Source: Rhodocollybia butyracea (taxonomy: Eukaryota > Basidiomycota > Agaricomycetes > Agaricales > Omphalotaceae). From it: DNA of 64,000 nucleotides. Made by a program: the position numbers and the translations under genes. Under the pieces are notes generated by a model. It made no database searches, was not told the DNA's origin, and saw only the letters and a list, made by a program, of their open reading frames with translations. Positions within the stretch are counted from its first letter, which is position 1; each line of letters starts with the position of its first letter. Where the stretch lies: positions 1-64,000 of the forward strand of contig JADNRY010000243.1 in assembly GCA_015501585.1 (NCBI GenBank), in the 5' to 3' direction. This document shows, piece after piece, positions 34,659 to 44,922 of the stretch.

Positions 34659-36824
34659 TTAGGGTTTTATTCCCTGCCAGGTAGACTTGGGGTCACCGCT
34701 ATATGTGCATCTGCTGGCAAACTGCAAACAATCATTGGGTTCAATGCGTGTGACGGCTCTGACCATCACTTCTAATTTGGCATACTCCGGAACAATCCCC
34801 TCGTTTGTGAGTTGCCTGATAATATTGAAGGGTAATCCCTCAATGAACCGTTTCCGCATTGTTGCATCATCCGGTGTTTGGAGCATCCGTGATGCCCATC
34901 GTGTAAGTGAGGAATAATAATCCCTCACACCCGTATTGGGTGAATACTCAATAAGGTCAAACTGCTGTGCAGCTTGATGAATGGTCGTTGCTTGGATGCA
35001 ATGATGGCGCCTTCAAATGTCCACTTAAGGACAGTGCGGTGTATACCAGCGACTTTGTCGTTATACCAGTCAAGGGCTTTGCCCTGTAGAAACATGCCAA
35101 GCACGGCAGTCCGTGTAGCATTGTAATCGTCACCGCACATGCGGTTGACTACCATCCATTGGAGAAGTGACATTAGCCACTGCTCAAAGACATCGACATT
35201 CGGAGATCCATCATAGACCTCCGGAGATGGAACTTTAAGAGCTTTACGGCTCTCAATGGGAGGGATAGGATTCCCTACCTTATCTCGAATTTGTTTACGG
35301 TACACTTTGTGTACCTTGTGTTTCCATCGGGAACGACGTTCATCGTCACCTGTTGTTTCTCGCATCTTAGATGCAAGTGAACGCAGTATTTTACGGTGCT
35401 CATTAGGAGTAATTTTACCCTTACGGGTAGCAAATTTGTCTAGCCAAGAGGCATTAGACGATGAGTCAGTATTTGACTCAGTGTCACTTGGGTCCGATGA
35501 TTCATCTGACCATGGGATGCGTTTGCGGCCTTTGGATTTAGCACTCTTGTGCTTCCTCCCCCCTTCACGGGATTTTTTGCTAGGCGCTTTTGCTCCAGCA
35601 TTATTGCTTGGTCCTGGAAAGGACTCAGCGGGTGGAATGTAAAATCGATCCCAGATTTCTCTGGGAGTAGTCAATTTGTCAACGGGTATTCCATCGACAT
35701 TATATCCCACCATTTGGTCGGGAAGCCCAGATGGCGCAAATCCGAAATCTCAGAGACTGGCATTATGTTGGCGTTGAATCACTATGCAACTCACCCAATC
35801 TTTAGCTACTCCCAACGGAAGCGGCTGTGGTTGCAACTCGGCCGATACCGTTGGTACTGGCATTGAACTTGGCTCTGGCACATTGCTGGGTGGCAATTTG
35901 GGCAGTCTTACGGTAGTGTGTACTACCGGAGGGGCAACACTTTGTGTCACCGGGGTGATGGATATGGTAGTAGGAACTACCGAAAGGGTACCGTGTTCCG
36001 GTCCCATACTGGAATGATTTCCAGTAGTGTTTGGTACAACTACTGGAGGTGTAATAATATTGGGTACCATTGGCGCCCTTGCAGTAGGGAAGTACATTGT
36101 ACTTTCCTGTGGTGGTATTGCTACTACCTGATTGAAGTTACAAGGTAACTTCAGTTCACTTTTAATGTTCACTGCACTTTGTGGTGAGCAAGATTTGGTC
36201 ACCGGTAATGGCCTGGGACCTCGCAGTGTCAGAGACGCTGCCTCTGCATTGGGACTCTGTCTCATGCGGGATGTGTAGATGGGTGTCGGTATAGTTACTG
36301 ACACTGGTGCGTATTCCTGTCGGAATACAGGAACATGATGGGGTGACTTGGTTATCCCTTGTGAATACTGTTTGTCCAACAGTGATTGTTGGACTGACGG
36401 TGCCTTGGGCACAGTCTCATGCCATTGGCGTACCAAGTTATTTGCCTCGGTAGGAACAGATGGTGCTGCATTGTGCAATACTGGTGGTGTGACGGCAGGC
36501 CGTCTTGGTGTGGGTGCAGCAATAGTGATTCTATTGCTGTTTCTTGATGAAGAAAGATCTTCTTCATCAGATCGGATGCTAGATCTCAGTTATATTGAGA
36601 ATACAATTGAGTACTTGTGTACTCTTGTCAAGTGATGCCGCTACATCTCGTAGCGCAGAAGAAATCTCACTTAAACCCTCTCGGGTTGGCTGTTTCTTAC
36701 AAATAGTCATAGACTGTTCATTAGGTGGACTTTTGTCCTGCCTGTAGTGCCGTCCTTCAGACGCATGCACAGAATGGGTTGCTGATGCGACTGAATAGAT
36801 TGATTGTGGTGACATGTAACCCAA
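34659..36824 (-). pseudogene. truncated gag of the gag-only LTR element family
   Basis: The minus strand is homologous to the internal part of the element at 51,564-55,040: SPQSIYSVASATHSVHASEG, then RPLPVTKSCSPQSAVNIK, VGYNVDGIPVDKLTTPREIW, YDGSPNVDVFEQWLMSLLQW and MRKRFIEGLPFNIIRQLTNE. It lacks LTRs and is cut at 36,822 (next to an LTR-like segment) and near 34,680. A 17-bp deletion relative to the other copy breaks the frame after FEGAII. It is a fossil copy, but its middle frame (35,713-34,925) is better preserved than in the complete element. Confidence 0.85.
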
Positions 36825-36945
36825 AGATTTCTGTTCTACTTTACAGGCTGTTTGTATATCTGCACAGCGTGCGGAGGTATATTTGTTTACTTATATACTT
36901 TGTTATTTTGTAGTGACTCCCTCAGAGTGTTTCCTTATCTCTGAG

Positions 36946-36995
36946 GTGAGTTTACTTAGTTTACTTATACTTTCTTATACTAACGATGTCCATAG
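36946..36995 (+). other. candidate spliceosomal intron in the LTR-like segment
   Basis: 50 nt with donor GTGAGT, a perfect TACTAAC branch site and acceptor CCATAG 11 nt later; missing from the second copy at 37,413-37,455. Confidence 0.7.
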
Positions 36996-37014
36996 CTTAA
37001 GCTTACTTGTACTT

Positions 37015-37391
37015 CGCATCAGGAAAAGCCGTTTTTGCCTAGGTGACTCCAGAGTGGCCTAAAGCAAACTAGGTGACCTATGAATCCTATGGCATCCTAG
37101 GAATTTGGGCTCGTCCCTTGCCAGTCAAGGCTCTTGAGGATTCCCTAGGGTATCCTAGGCAAACCCAGGGCAAGCCTAGGTTTGCCCAGGTTTGCCCAGG
37201 TGTTCCCCAGGTGTTCCCCAGGAGCACCTGGGCAAACCTGGGCAAACCTAGGCTTGCCTAGGGAATCCTCAAGAGCCTTGACTGGCAAGGGACGAGCCCA
37301 AATTCCTAGGATGCCATAGGATTCATAGGTCACCTAGTTTGCTTTAGGCCACTCTGGGGTCACCTAGGCAAAAACGGCTTTTCCTGATGCG
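37015..37391. mobile_element. foldback MITE, 377 bp
   Basis: The ends CGCATCAGGAAAAGCCG and CGGCTTTTCCTGATGCG are complementary and the symmetry continues nearly to the centre (about 37,205; GCCTAGGTTTGCCCAGG), so almost the whole element is one hairpin. The CATCAGGAAAAG/CTTTTCCTGATG end also occurs at 55,158-55,225 and near 42,345. Inserted in the LTR-like segment. Confidence 0.8.
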
Positions 37392-37596
37392 TTAGGTATA
37401 TCAATTCACTATAGAGTGTTTCCTTATCTCTGAGCTTAAGCTTACTTGTACTTCATTAGCTCTTACACTTGCAATTCCTCATGGGTCAACCTTTGAGTAA
37501 TCAGAACTGCGTATGTCCGAAGGAACAACCGGCAACCATGGAACATGCCTGAGATAGGTAGGTAAAAGAACCTATCCCATTGCCTGTACCATCATT

Positions 37597-37683
37597 GCCC
37601 AGATGGCTGAGTGGTTAGGCAGTTCATGGCAGTTCATGCAAATGGGTTGTGGACTGAGGCGGGTTTGACTCCCAGTTTGGGTG
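37597..37683 (+). other. tRNA-like sequence (pseudo-tRNA or SINE head)
   Basis: GCCCAGA pairs with TTTGGGT as a 7-bp acceptor stem; the A box TGGCTGAGTGGTTAGGC and the B box GGGTTTGACTCCC are close to consensus. The anticodon stem could be GTTCA/TGGAC with an enlarged loop of about 23 nt (intron?). The T stem has only three good pairs. A functional tRNA is unlikely but pol III promoter boxes are clear. Confidence 0.4.
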
Positions 37684-38129
37684 CTGCGGCTGTTATCAGG
37701 ATCTACTCTTAACTTTTTTCTACTGTTTTGCTGCTCACTTCTGGCATGACATTAAGTTACAGCTGGAATGTATTGTATATGTTCTGTGAAGCTGGGGAAC
37801 ACAACCAGCTGGGCGGTATCTGGGCACGTAAGTCTTCTCACAGCGATGTCAAGTTCAAGTTCACTACTTAGGTGTCAATAATACATCTGGACTCCAGATC
37901 CACAGTCTAATGTACCGTTCCTTTCCAACTGTTCAATGGAAAACTGGCTATCCTAGTCATGAAGAAATCATTGATAATATAACCTCAATCTCTTTACATA
38001 TTCTGAACTTTTGTTCTGGTATGTTTTCGGTGTGGTCGTCAATCCGTTCAGATGGAAGTGGGGGCTCTTTGTCTTTTTCGGACTAAGTAACATGCACTGG
38101 CAGGAGAAGACATAGCTGGCCGTTTTCAG

Positions 38130-39143
38130 CAGACCAAAGTTCTTGGACTCAAACTTGTCCACTTCTGTCTAGTGCTTGACATTGTCGGAGAGCCACTCAC
38201 GAAGTGTATATCAACACATCAGTTTGTGCAGATTATTTCTGATGCACTCCAAGGTACAGTGAATCACCCCCTATCTTAGAACATATGTGTTAAAGAATGA
38301 CTATAGCTCATTACAAGGCATACCACAAAGTGGGTGTGCTCCACAGAGATATTTCCTTCAGGAACATCATCTTCTTCAAAGGTCGCAGCTACCTTATTGA
38401 CTGGGAATGTTCAATAAAAGTCACTGGGATACCCCCGGCAGCAAGAACAACAGAAAGAACTGTGAGTTACCCTTCTTCTCCCTCTGTTTGAAGATCCTCA
38501 ATATCCTGTCAGGGCACATGGCAATTCATGTCCATTAAACTTTTAGAGGACCCAGATTCCCCCCACCAAGTTTGTGATGACCTCAAGTTGTTCTTTTATG
38601 TCATGTTGTTCATGGCCAACTGCTATGCATCCACTCCCTTGACTTTGATTCACATGCAAGCCTTCTGAAACAATAAGTTCTTGTGGACTGGGGCTCTCAA
38701 TGCCTTCAGCAAAGGAGCTAGCGGCAAGATAGACACCATTGGCCCCAGATGCATTCTTTGGGGCTGGAGCACACTGCATTTACAGAAGCTCATAAATGAG
38801 ATAGTCATTGCTGTTTGTGTCCTATATTTTGCCCACGCAAGACTTAAACATCATGTTCAGTCCCAAGCTCCTCACTGCCAAGCAAAATTTGGAAAGCCAT
38901 GAATATATGATTACTTGCTTTAGCAATGCTTTGAGGGATGAGTCATGGAGGGCAACTTCTCCTGACTGGGCTGAGCAGGAGATGGCTATCCAGTTTCAGA
39001 ATACCAAGGTTATATGCAAGAAGTTGAAGATCAGTGCAGAATATGAGCATTTTGTTACCACCAGAACAGAGTACTATGACATTGACTCCAAGGAAGCTAG
39101 TGGTCATGCTGCACTCAAGGGTGCTTGCTCCTGCCTTTGGTGA
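38130..39143 (+). pseudogene. FunK1-type fungal protein kinase, 5'-truncated
   Basis: Exons 38,130-38,253, 38,307-38,461 and 38,513-38,668 join in frame (phases 1 and 0; introns GTACAG...TATAG and GTGAGT...TGTCAG). The product has VLDIVGEPL, GVLHRDISFRNIIFF (catalytic loop with HRDIS typical of FunK1), YLIDWECS in place of DFG, and GTWQFMSIKLLED followed by VCDDLKLFFYVMLFM. A further frame at 38,808-39,143 (SHEYMITCFSNALRDESW) fits the C-terminal FunK1 region. FunK1 kinases are a large family expanded in mushrooms, of uncertain substrates. No N-terminal kinase lobe could be joined upstream, and a TGA at 38,666 splits it from the last segment, so it is probably decayed. Confidence 0.7.
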
Positions 39144-39808
39144 AGCCCAGATCCCTGGGGATACTGTATAATTTTGACTGTAGGTTCACGTAACACGTAA
39201 CAGCCAAAAAAATCCCAAGCCGCCGGTAATTTTCTTTTGATTATTCCAATTTTTTTCGATTTAATTTTGACCCAAATTTTCCAAATTGATGAACTTACGG
39301 TCATAATTATACAGTAATAATGATTTGGGTGGATGAAGAAGGATAGTGGGGAATGATCAGTGGTGTTGATGCTTACTGTGACTTCAGCCTCCCACTTTAT
39401 CATTCTGGAGATTATCTACATCTCCTATCACTTGCACTTCTCTTTTGCCTTCATTTTTGGAACTCCTTCATTTCAATTGTTTGTGTTTTCTGTTCAATAA
39501 ATTGGAGAGACAACAGTTATATTGTCTAGTTCTACTTTTTCTCTGATATTTTGAGTTCATGTCCTAGTACTATATATTCCACAGCTTAAACAAAGGACTC
39601 AGATGATACTATCCAGACCATTGTGAGATATCCATGTTGGAAGATGACCTCTCGATTTATGATTCATGTTCATTTTCCAGCAAAATTCCGGCAATAATTA
39701 ACATCACGCCGCTAGATGACTCATTTTAAGCAATGTCTGTATCTACCAAAAGGTGAGTTCTCAGAGTTTCCTCCTCAGTACTCAAACCTGAAAGCAAATA
39801 GAACAATA

Positions 39809-40381
39809 AGGGTAGTCAAAAAGTCAATTCAGGGTCAATTCAGATGGTCAATTCAGTAGTCAATTTAAAATCAATAATTGATGGTTGATTCACTCAATTC
39901 TGGTGAATCGCCGTCCCGGCTCTGGAGGCAGGACAGCCTCAGAATCGACTGTCAATTCACATACTATAGTAACCAACTATACTCTTTATATTGCTTGAAA
40001 CAAATTACCAAAATAAATCCTTGTTTTTCTTTGAGCTATCTGATATTGAATCACACTCAAAACATGAAGGAATCTTGGAACCAGGTAGCTCAAGTGACTG
40101 CAGCAACTTGTTGCATATGGGAGCTCATGAGTGCCCTAATTTTAGTAGCTCATGTTCAATCTGTGGCATGTATAATAGCTTCTTCACTGATAGTTAACTA
40201 TTGGTTAACTAAGGAGTAGGGTATTGCGGGAATCATGAATTGAGTAAAAATTGAGTTTGTAACATCCAAGGAATAGAAGGGTGGTCAAATTGATCCATTG
40301 ATTCTAGTCACGGTTCACCAGCTGGATCAACATCTGAATTGACCCAATGAATTGACCTTGAATCGACTTTTTGACTACCCT
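39809..40381. mobile_element. TA-target MITE, 573 bp
   Basis: Terminal inverted repeats AGGGTAGTCAAAAAGTC at both ends, continuing as GTCAATTCA-rich subterminal repeats (GGTCAATTCAGATG on the left matches its complement on the right). TA dinucleotides flank both ends (39,807-39,808 and 40,382-40,383), as in Tc1/mariner-derived MITEs. No transposase. It lies just upstream of the Ulp1-like gene. Confidence 0.8.
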
Positions 40382-40634
40382 TAATGTATCAAGATTTGCC
40401 TTCATTTTCCTGACTTGCAAAATCTCACAAAAATTGTCTGCCTGCCAACTTCAAACTGTTTGGACCCAGTCAAAGTTTTACACTACCAGTTGTTTGAGAT
40501 ATAGTCAATACCATAAAAGACTGCAAGATTTTTTTACCATCTCTCTCCCTTCAGCAACTCTTCAATCTGACAACTATTGACCAACTCAATGCTCTTGTCA
40601 ACTCAACTTTTTCAATACCGTCCGCATCCAATAG

Positions 40635-41826
40635 TCAATTCTATCCAGACTCAACATTTCAAATGACCCAACCTGCATTGAAGCTGCCCTTAATTGTCGC
40701 CTAAAGTACCACCATATCATACCTTCTGATAACACTGCTCTACATGCCCTTTGTAATTTGAAGACTCTGCGTGGGTGTATTAGTAGGAAAAGGATAGCCA
40801 TAGAAAATGCTTTGTGGAAAGGGCTCAATGAATATCCAGAGGAGGCAGAGGCCAGGCTAAGAGTTTTGCTGGACTTGGTATGCAACATGATGTTTCTCTC
40901 ATCCCTTGTCTCAATCATCCTAGTCATCCTACAGCCCTGAAATAATCACCTCCAAGTTTAGCCATGTTCAGCTCTCCAACTTTCAGACACTTGGCATTAA
41001 CCGCTGGATCAATGATGAAGTTGTCAACTATTTTGTCGGCAAGTGGTGCACTGAATCTGGCACTACTCTTGGGCTCTCCTCATTTTTTGCTTCTAAGTGC
41101 CTTTTTATGTCAAATGACTTTGTTCCCCCGGAGGATGGAGTCCTGACACAAACAGACAAGGAAAGGATCTCTAGGTGGTGTTGTAAAGCCATAGTAAGTG
41201 CTTTTTGTCCCAGGTGTTTGTATGAACTCTCAGTGTTTTCTGTAGCTATTGCAGGAGCTCAGGGACTGGGATAGTGTCTTCATTCCTATCAACAATAAGC
41301 ACCATTGGTACTCTGTGCGTATCAATTTCCTTGACCAGCAAATCAATATCTATGACAGTTGGAAGCCTACATGTGTTAACAATCAAAAAAAACCACCGCT
41401 CCTTAGGAAGAATGCTAAGTTGATGATGGTACATTTTCATTCCATTCATACTACTACTCTCAAATGTTCAAGTGAACCATTAGCTTTTATTATGGGTTAC
41501 AGAAGTCTTAGGTAGTATTCAAGGCCAAGACATCAACCTTAAAAATAATGTGGACTGTGGGTGGATATTTGATCCCCACTTTGAGGTTTGTCTTAGACTT
41601 GCATCATAATTTTTACCTGCATCCATCAATTCTCAGGTTCATTTCCAGCCTAACGGGTATGATTGTGGGTTCACTTATTGTGGCATTTTCTACACATCTT
41701 GGAATTTTGCCAGGTCAATCTAGTGGGGATGATTGTCAGCCAAATCATCTCAAATTCACAGATAATATGGTAGGCAAATGTTTGAGGCTGGCACATGAGA
41801 TGCTCTCAGATGCTGGTCTATCCTAG
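40635..41826 (+). CDS. Ulp1/SENP-type cysteine protease (C48), frame slip at the end
   Basis: Exons 40,635-40,877, 40,924-41,193, 41,246-41,428, 41,484-41,585 and 41,637 onward join in frame with introns of 46-55 nt (GTATGC, GTAAGT, GTACAT, GTTTGT donors). The core reads GINRWINDEVVNYFVGKWC, DWDSVFIPINNKHHWYSV (catalytic His), INIYDSW (catalytic Asp) and FQPNGYDCGFTYC (oxyanion Gln and catalytic Cys). Ulp1-like enzymes cleave SUMO; expanded fungal forms often travel with DNA transposons such as KDZ. After the Cys exon the frame must shift by one base near 41,715 to continue as KFTDNMVGKCLRLAHEML, the usual family end, so it may be recently inactivated. Upstream exons probably extend into 40,390-40,630 (LHFPDLQNLTKIVCLPTS) but were not joined. 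Confidence 0.75.
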
Positions 41827-42006
41827 CAAGTACATATCTGTATATATGGCTGTACAGTGTTGTGTAAAAACAATCAAAGTGTATGTCTTGTGCAATAGAT
41901 AGTAGTTGGATTTTCACTTTGGTTTATCTTGAAAGTGTTGCACTTCTCACAACATTTAGCTCACATTTTGATAATATGATGTTTGTTGTGATACATAATT
42001 AAAGGT

Positions 42007-42355
42007 GTACTTATGAAGATCCCACTTCCCTGGGGCTTCTTGGGGCTTCTCTACGACTTCCCTGGGCCTTCTTGGGGCTTCTCTATGGCTTCTCTACAAC
42101 TTTCCTATGGCTTCCCTGGGAGACATAGATGACCTAATGTACATAGGATATCTGGAGAGACTAAAGAACCACAGCAACATGAGGCCCACTTAAAGCAAAC
42201 CCTACACTTCCTACAGGCACTTCAAAGATATAATAAAGAGACATAGGAATTCACCTCAAAACCTAGGGTGCCAAGGTATCTTGGGCACCTTGGATAGCCT
42301 CTGCACCATGAGAACCTTGGAAAGCCTAGGTCAGAAGTGTTTTTCCTGATGAGAA
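42007..42355. repeat. tandem CTTCTTGGGGCTTCTCTA-type repeats
   Basis: Imperfect copies of a CTTCC/CTGGGGCTTCT unit fill 42,025-42,115. The right side ends in TTTTTCCTGATGAG, like the foldback MITE ends, so this may be a diverged element of that family. Confidence 0.35.
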
Positions 42356-42375
42356 AGGTCAGCAACCCCTCTACC

Positions 42376-42666
42376 TAAGGATGGACATGAGTCCGGATCT
42401 TTACAGGTGACTCACAGGTTTGACCCGTGGGAATACCCATCTGACCTGGATCTGCCGGATCCAGGTACCCATTCCCATGGGTCCGGGTCAGGTCACAGGT
42501 CACCCTGGGGATTTCCAGACCTTGTAATGTACTATATATGTACATTATAAGTACAAATACTGCCAGGAACCTGCAGGTAGACCTGTATGACCTGGATCTG
42601 CCGGATCCAGGTACCCGTTTCCCACAGGTCCGGGTTTACTGGGATCCAGACTTGTGTCCATCCTTA
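42376..42666. mobile_element. hAT-type MITE, 291 bp, with 8-bp target duplication
   Basis: Ends TAAGGATGGACA and TGTCCATCCTTA are inverted repeats; CCTCTACC is duplicated exactly on both sides (42,368-42,375 and 42,667-42,674). Internally it repeats GACCTGGATCTGCCGGATCC palindromes. The 8-bp duplication indicates hAT-type transposition; no transposase is encoded. Confidence 0.9.
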
Positions 42667-43338
42667 CCTCTACCTTTGCTTGGTGAACATATGTTTTTCA
42701 ATGGGTTGGAGGTTGGATAACCTTCCAAACATCGGGCAAATGGGAACAATGGACAAACAAAGTCTTCCCTTTGCTCATGCTGTTGTATCTCAAACTGCAG
42801 CGTAAAACACAGCCCTTGTGGGATGAAGCTGTTGTCAATGTTGAAGGTCAAAGATGCAAGTGTTGTCATACAGCCCAGAAACTCTCAATTTGGGTTATTT
42901 GTTCTACAAGTATGTTTTTCAATGTAATGGCCTCAGCTTGGGTCGATAACATTCTGCATGAAGTTCATACAGACCTAGTACCTGGCTCCTGGCTCTTCTG
43001 TGACCGGGACCTACCAAAGCCCAGCTGCTCACTGCAGCTACCCAACTCCTACAGTTACTGAAGAGCCATTGAGTGACTCAGACACTGAAGCTGCTAGACC
43101 AAAGAGGAGAGGAGTAACTATAGAAGATGTGGTTGACAAAGAAGTGGAGGAAAGCCAGTCATGAAAGCGGAACAGGGAAAACACCAGTCATGATGAGGAG
43201 TGGGATCCATCCACCTCAGGTGCTCAGCATACTCCTCTGGTACGGCCTGCAGAATATCTTTATACATGTTGTCCGCTTTGTTTTGGAGGAACTTTGTAAG
43301 TGTTTTATCTCCCTCCTTTCCGTTTACTGATCTCAGTA

Positions 43339-43465
43339 TAAGGATGGACATGAGTCCGGATCTGGCGCGTGGGTACCTGCGCAAAATAAATGCAACCTGT
43401 GACCTGACCCGGACCCGTGGGAAACAGGTACCGGGATCCACAGGTCTGGCACAGGTCAACCTGCA
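43339..43465. repeat. left end of a second hAT-type MITE
   Basis: Starts TAAGGATGGACATGAGTCC like the element at 42,376 and continues with related ACCTGACCCGGACCCG sequence. A matching right end (GACCTGCCATCCTTA) appears only at 47,807-47,821, so the two ends are separated by about 4.3 kb. Confidence 0.6.
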
Positions 43466-43646
43466 GGTACCTGTGATCTGCCACTTTGTATATTCAACAA
43501 GATTTATGTGTGTACATTTGTCTACATTATAAACTATTTAATATGTCCCTATCACAATTACATGAATAGTTGCTTGTTAGGAGGATGAAGCAAAGTTGCA
43601 GCACCTTATAGAGAGCTGCCACTGGGTGACATGACCTTGGAACAAC
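43466..43646. repeat. 181-bp inverted repeat, left arm
   Basis: Reverse complement of 47,623-47,803, almost identical over the whole length (for example CTTCATCCTCCTAACAAGC on the right arm). Brackets a 4-kb segment. Confidence 0.85.
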
Positions 43647-44630
43647 ACGAGTCTAAAGAAACAGATAAAGCGAGAAACCAGAACACACAAGAGCACACGA
43701 TATTTGGGTATTTACATGTAGGTGTGTGAAAGGTGCTATAAAACAACCTAACAAAAAACACTACCACACCTAACCAGACTATCAATATGTAAGGGAGCAA
43801 GGGCGGGTTGTCAGAGATTCCCCGAGGGAAAGTCTTGTAATATCGGATGTACGCACGCGACTGCTCCAGGTTCAAGACTGTAGCGCTAACGTGGGTAACT
43901 AAGCTTGGACAACTCTTAGAATTGAGTCGAGGGAAGCCCAGCTGGGTGTACATATGTACGAGGGAACATCGGGATGTCCGAATCAATATAACCAAACCAA
44001 AACCAATAATGCGTATGTGTCCAAAACCAAATAATCAAAACCAAAACCAATACAACGAAACTAAGATTCTCCTAGGCAAACTCTGGCTCTAGCTAGAATA
44101 GTAATCTCGAGGTTTGTCAACAACCCTAGGCAAACTCTGGCACTAGCTGCTGTGACGCCGTAAAGTCCTCAACCAAACTCTGGGCCAAGCTACAATATTG
44201 TGAGTGAACTTAATCACTAGGAACTTGTACCACAATCTTAGTGGCTTGCCTAACTTCACAGGGAAGTCGACTAAGGAACCCTCACTCTGGAGCCAAATAA
44301 TTCCTTACTAGAAACCGTCCCCTCTAAGGAAGCAACTAGATTTAAGGTTGATCTGGAGTTTGAGGGAACTCACACGCTCAAGACTCGATCAGATTCTCAA
44401 GTGGGCCAAAGGAAGTTTGTGAAATTCTATTACAGGCCAAATTCCGCCGAGCAAGTAATATGACAGTAAATCAAACTCGTTGAAGAAACTATCAGTCACT
44501 CCGCGGTAAAGCGTCGAGACTGGCTAACAACTTTGTGAAGCAACTAACACTTCTCCGCGGGAACACGTAGGGAGGTGACCAGCTACTTACTAGGTGAAGA
44601 AACTAACAACCAACTCGTAGTTAAGTAGAG

Positions 44631-44922
44631 AAGCGTCACGCTACTAGTCCCGAGGACGTTCTATGGAGCTCACTTCCTAACATACAAATCGAGGGAAAGA
44701 TCCTCTGAGGTGAAGGAACACAACCAATCTCGTACAGGGGAGGTGGCAAGTAACTTCGTGAAGTTTATTACTTTCTAAAGATAACCAAGTCAGGAGGCGT
44801 CACGCTACTAGTCCCGAGGGGACGTTCTACAGAGCACTGGTCTTAGCAGTCAAGTCGAGGGCAAGAAACTTTGAGGTGAAGGAACACAAGCAATCTCGTA
44901 CAGGGGAGGTGGCAAGTAACTT
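44631..44922. repeat. direct tandem repeat, about 160-bp period
   Basis: GGCGTCACGCTACTAGTCCC, GAGGTGAAGGAACACAA and CTCGTACAGGGGAGGTGGCA each occur twice (44,633 and 44,793 onward). The surrounding 44.0-46.0 kb shows no coding signal; it may be an LTR or untranslated part of an unidentified retroelement. Confidence 0.65.

Larger units (their letters stand above)
36849..37455 (+). repeat. LTR-like segment with intron-like insert, split by a foldback MITE
   Basis: After TGACTCCCTCAG (shared with the Copia LTR) come a hairpin CTCAGAG...CTCTGAG (36,921-36,945), a 50-nt insert (36,946-36,995; GTGAGT, branch TACTAAC, acceptor CCATAG), then CTTAAGCTTACTTGTACTTC. After the MITE, 37,413-37,455 repeats AGAGTG...CTCTGAG fused directly to CTTAAGCTTACTTGTACTTC. 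The layout equals the Copia LTR although the sequence is largely different. The outer ends of the LTR and a target duplication were not found, so it may be truncated. Confidence 0.65.

Noticed and set aside
37073..37333. Two opposite frames both starting MTYESYGILGIWARPLP
   Set aside because: They are the two arms of the foldback MITE read on opposite strands, not genes.
43820..43910. Possible tRNA gene (GGTTCAAGAC box)
   Set aside because: No matching A box or acceptor stem could be found.
43606..43995. 129-codon minus frame ending CCSKVMSPSGSSL
   Set aside because: The same tail appears at 47,431-47,664 only because both lie in the 181-bp inverted repeat; hydrophobic composition and no motif.
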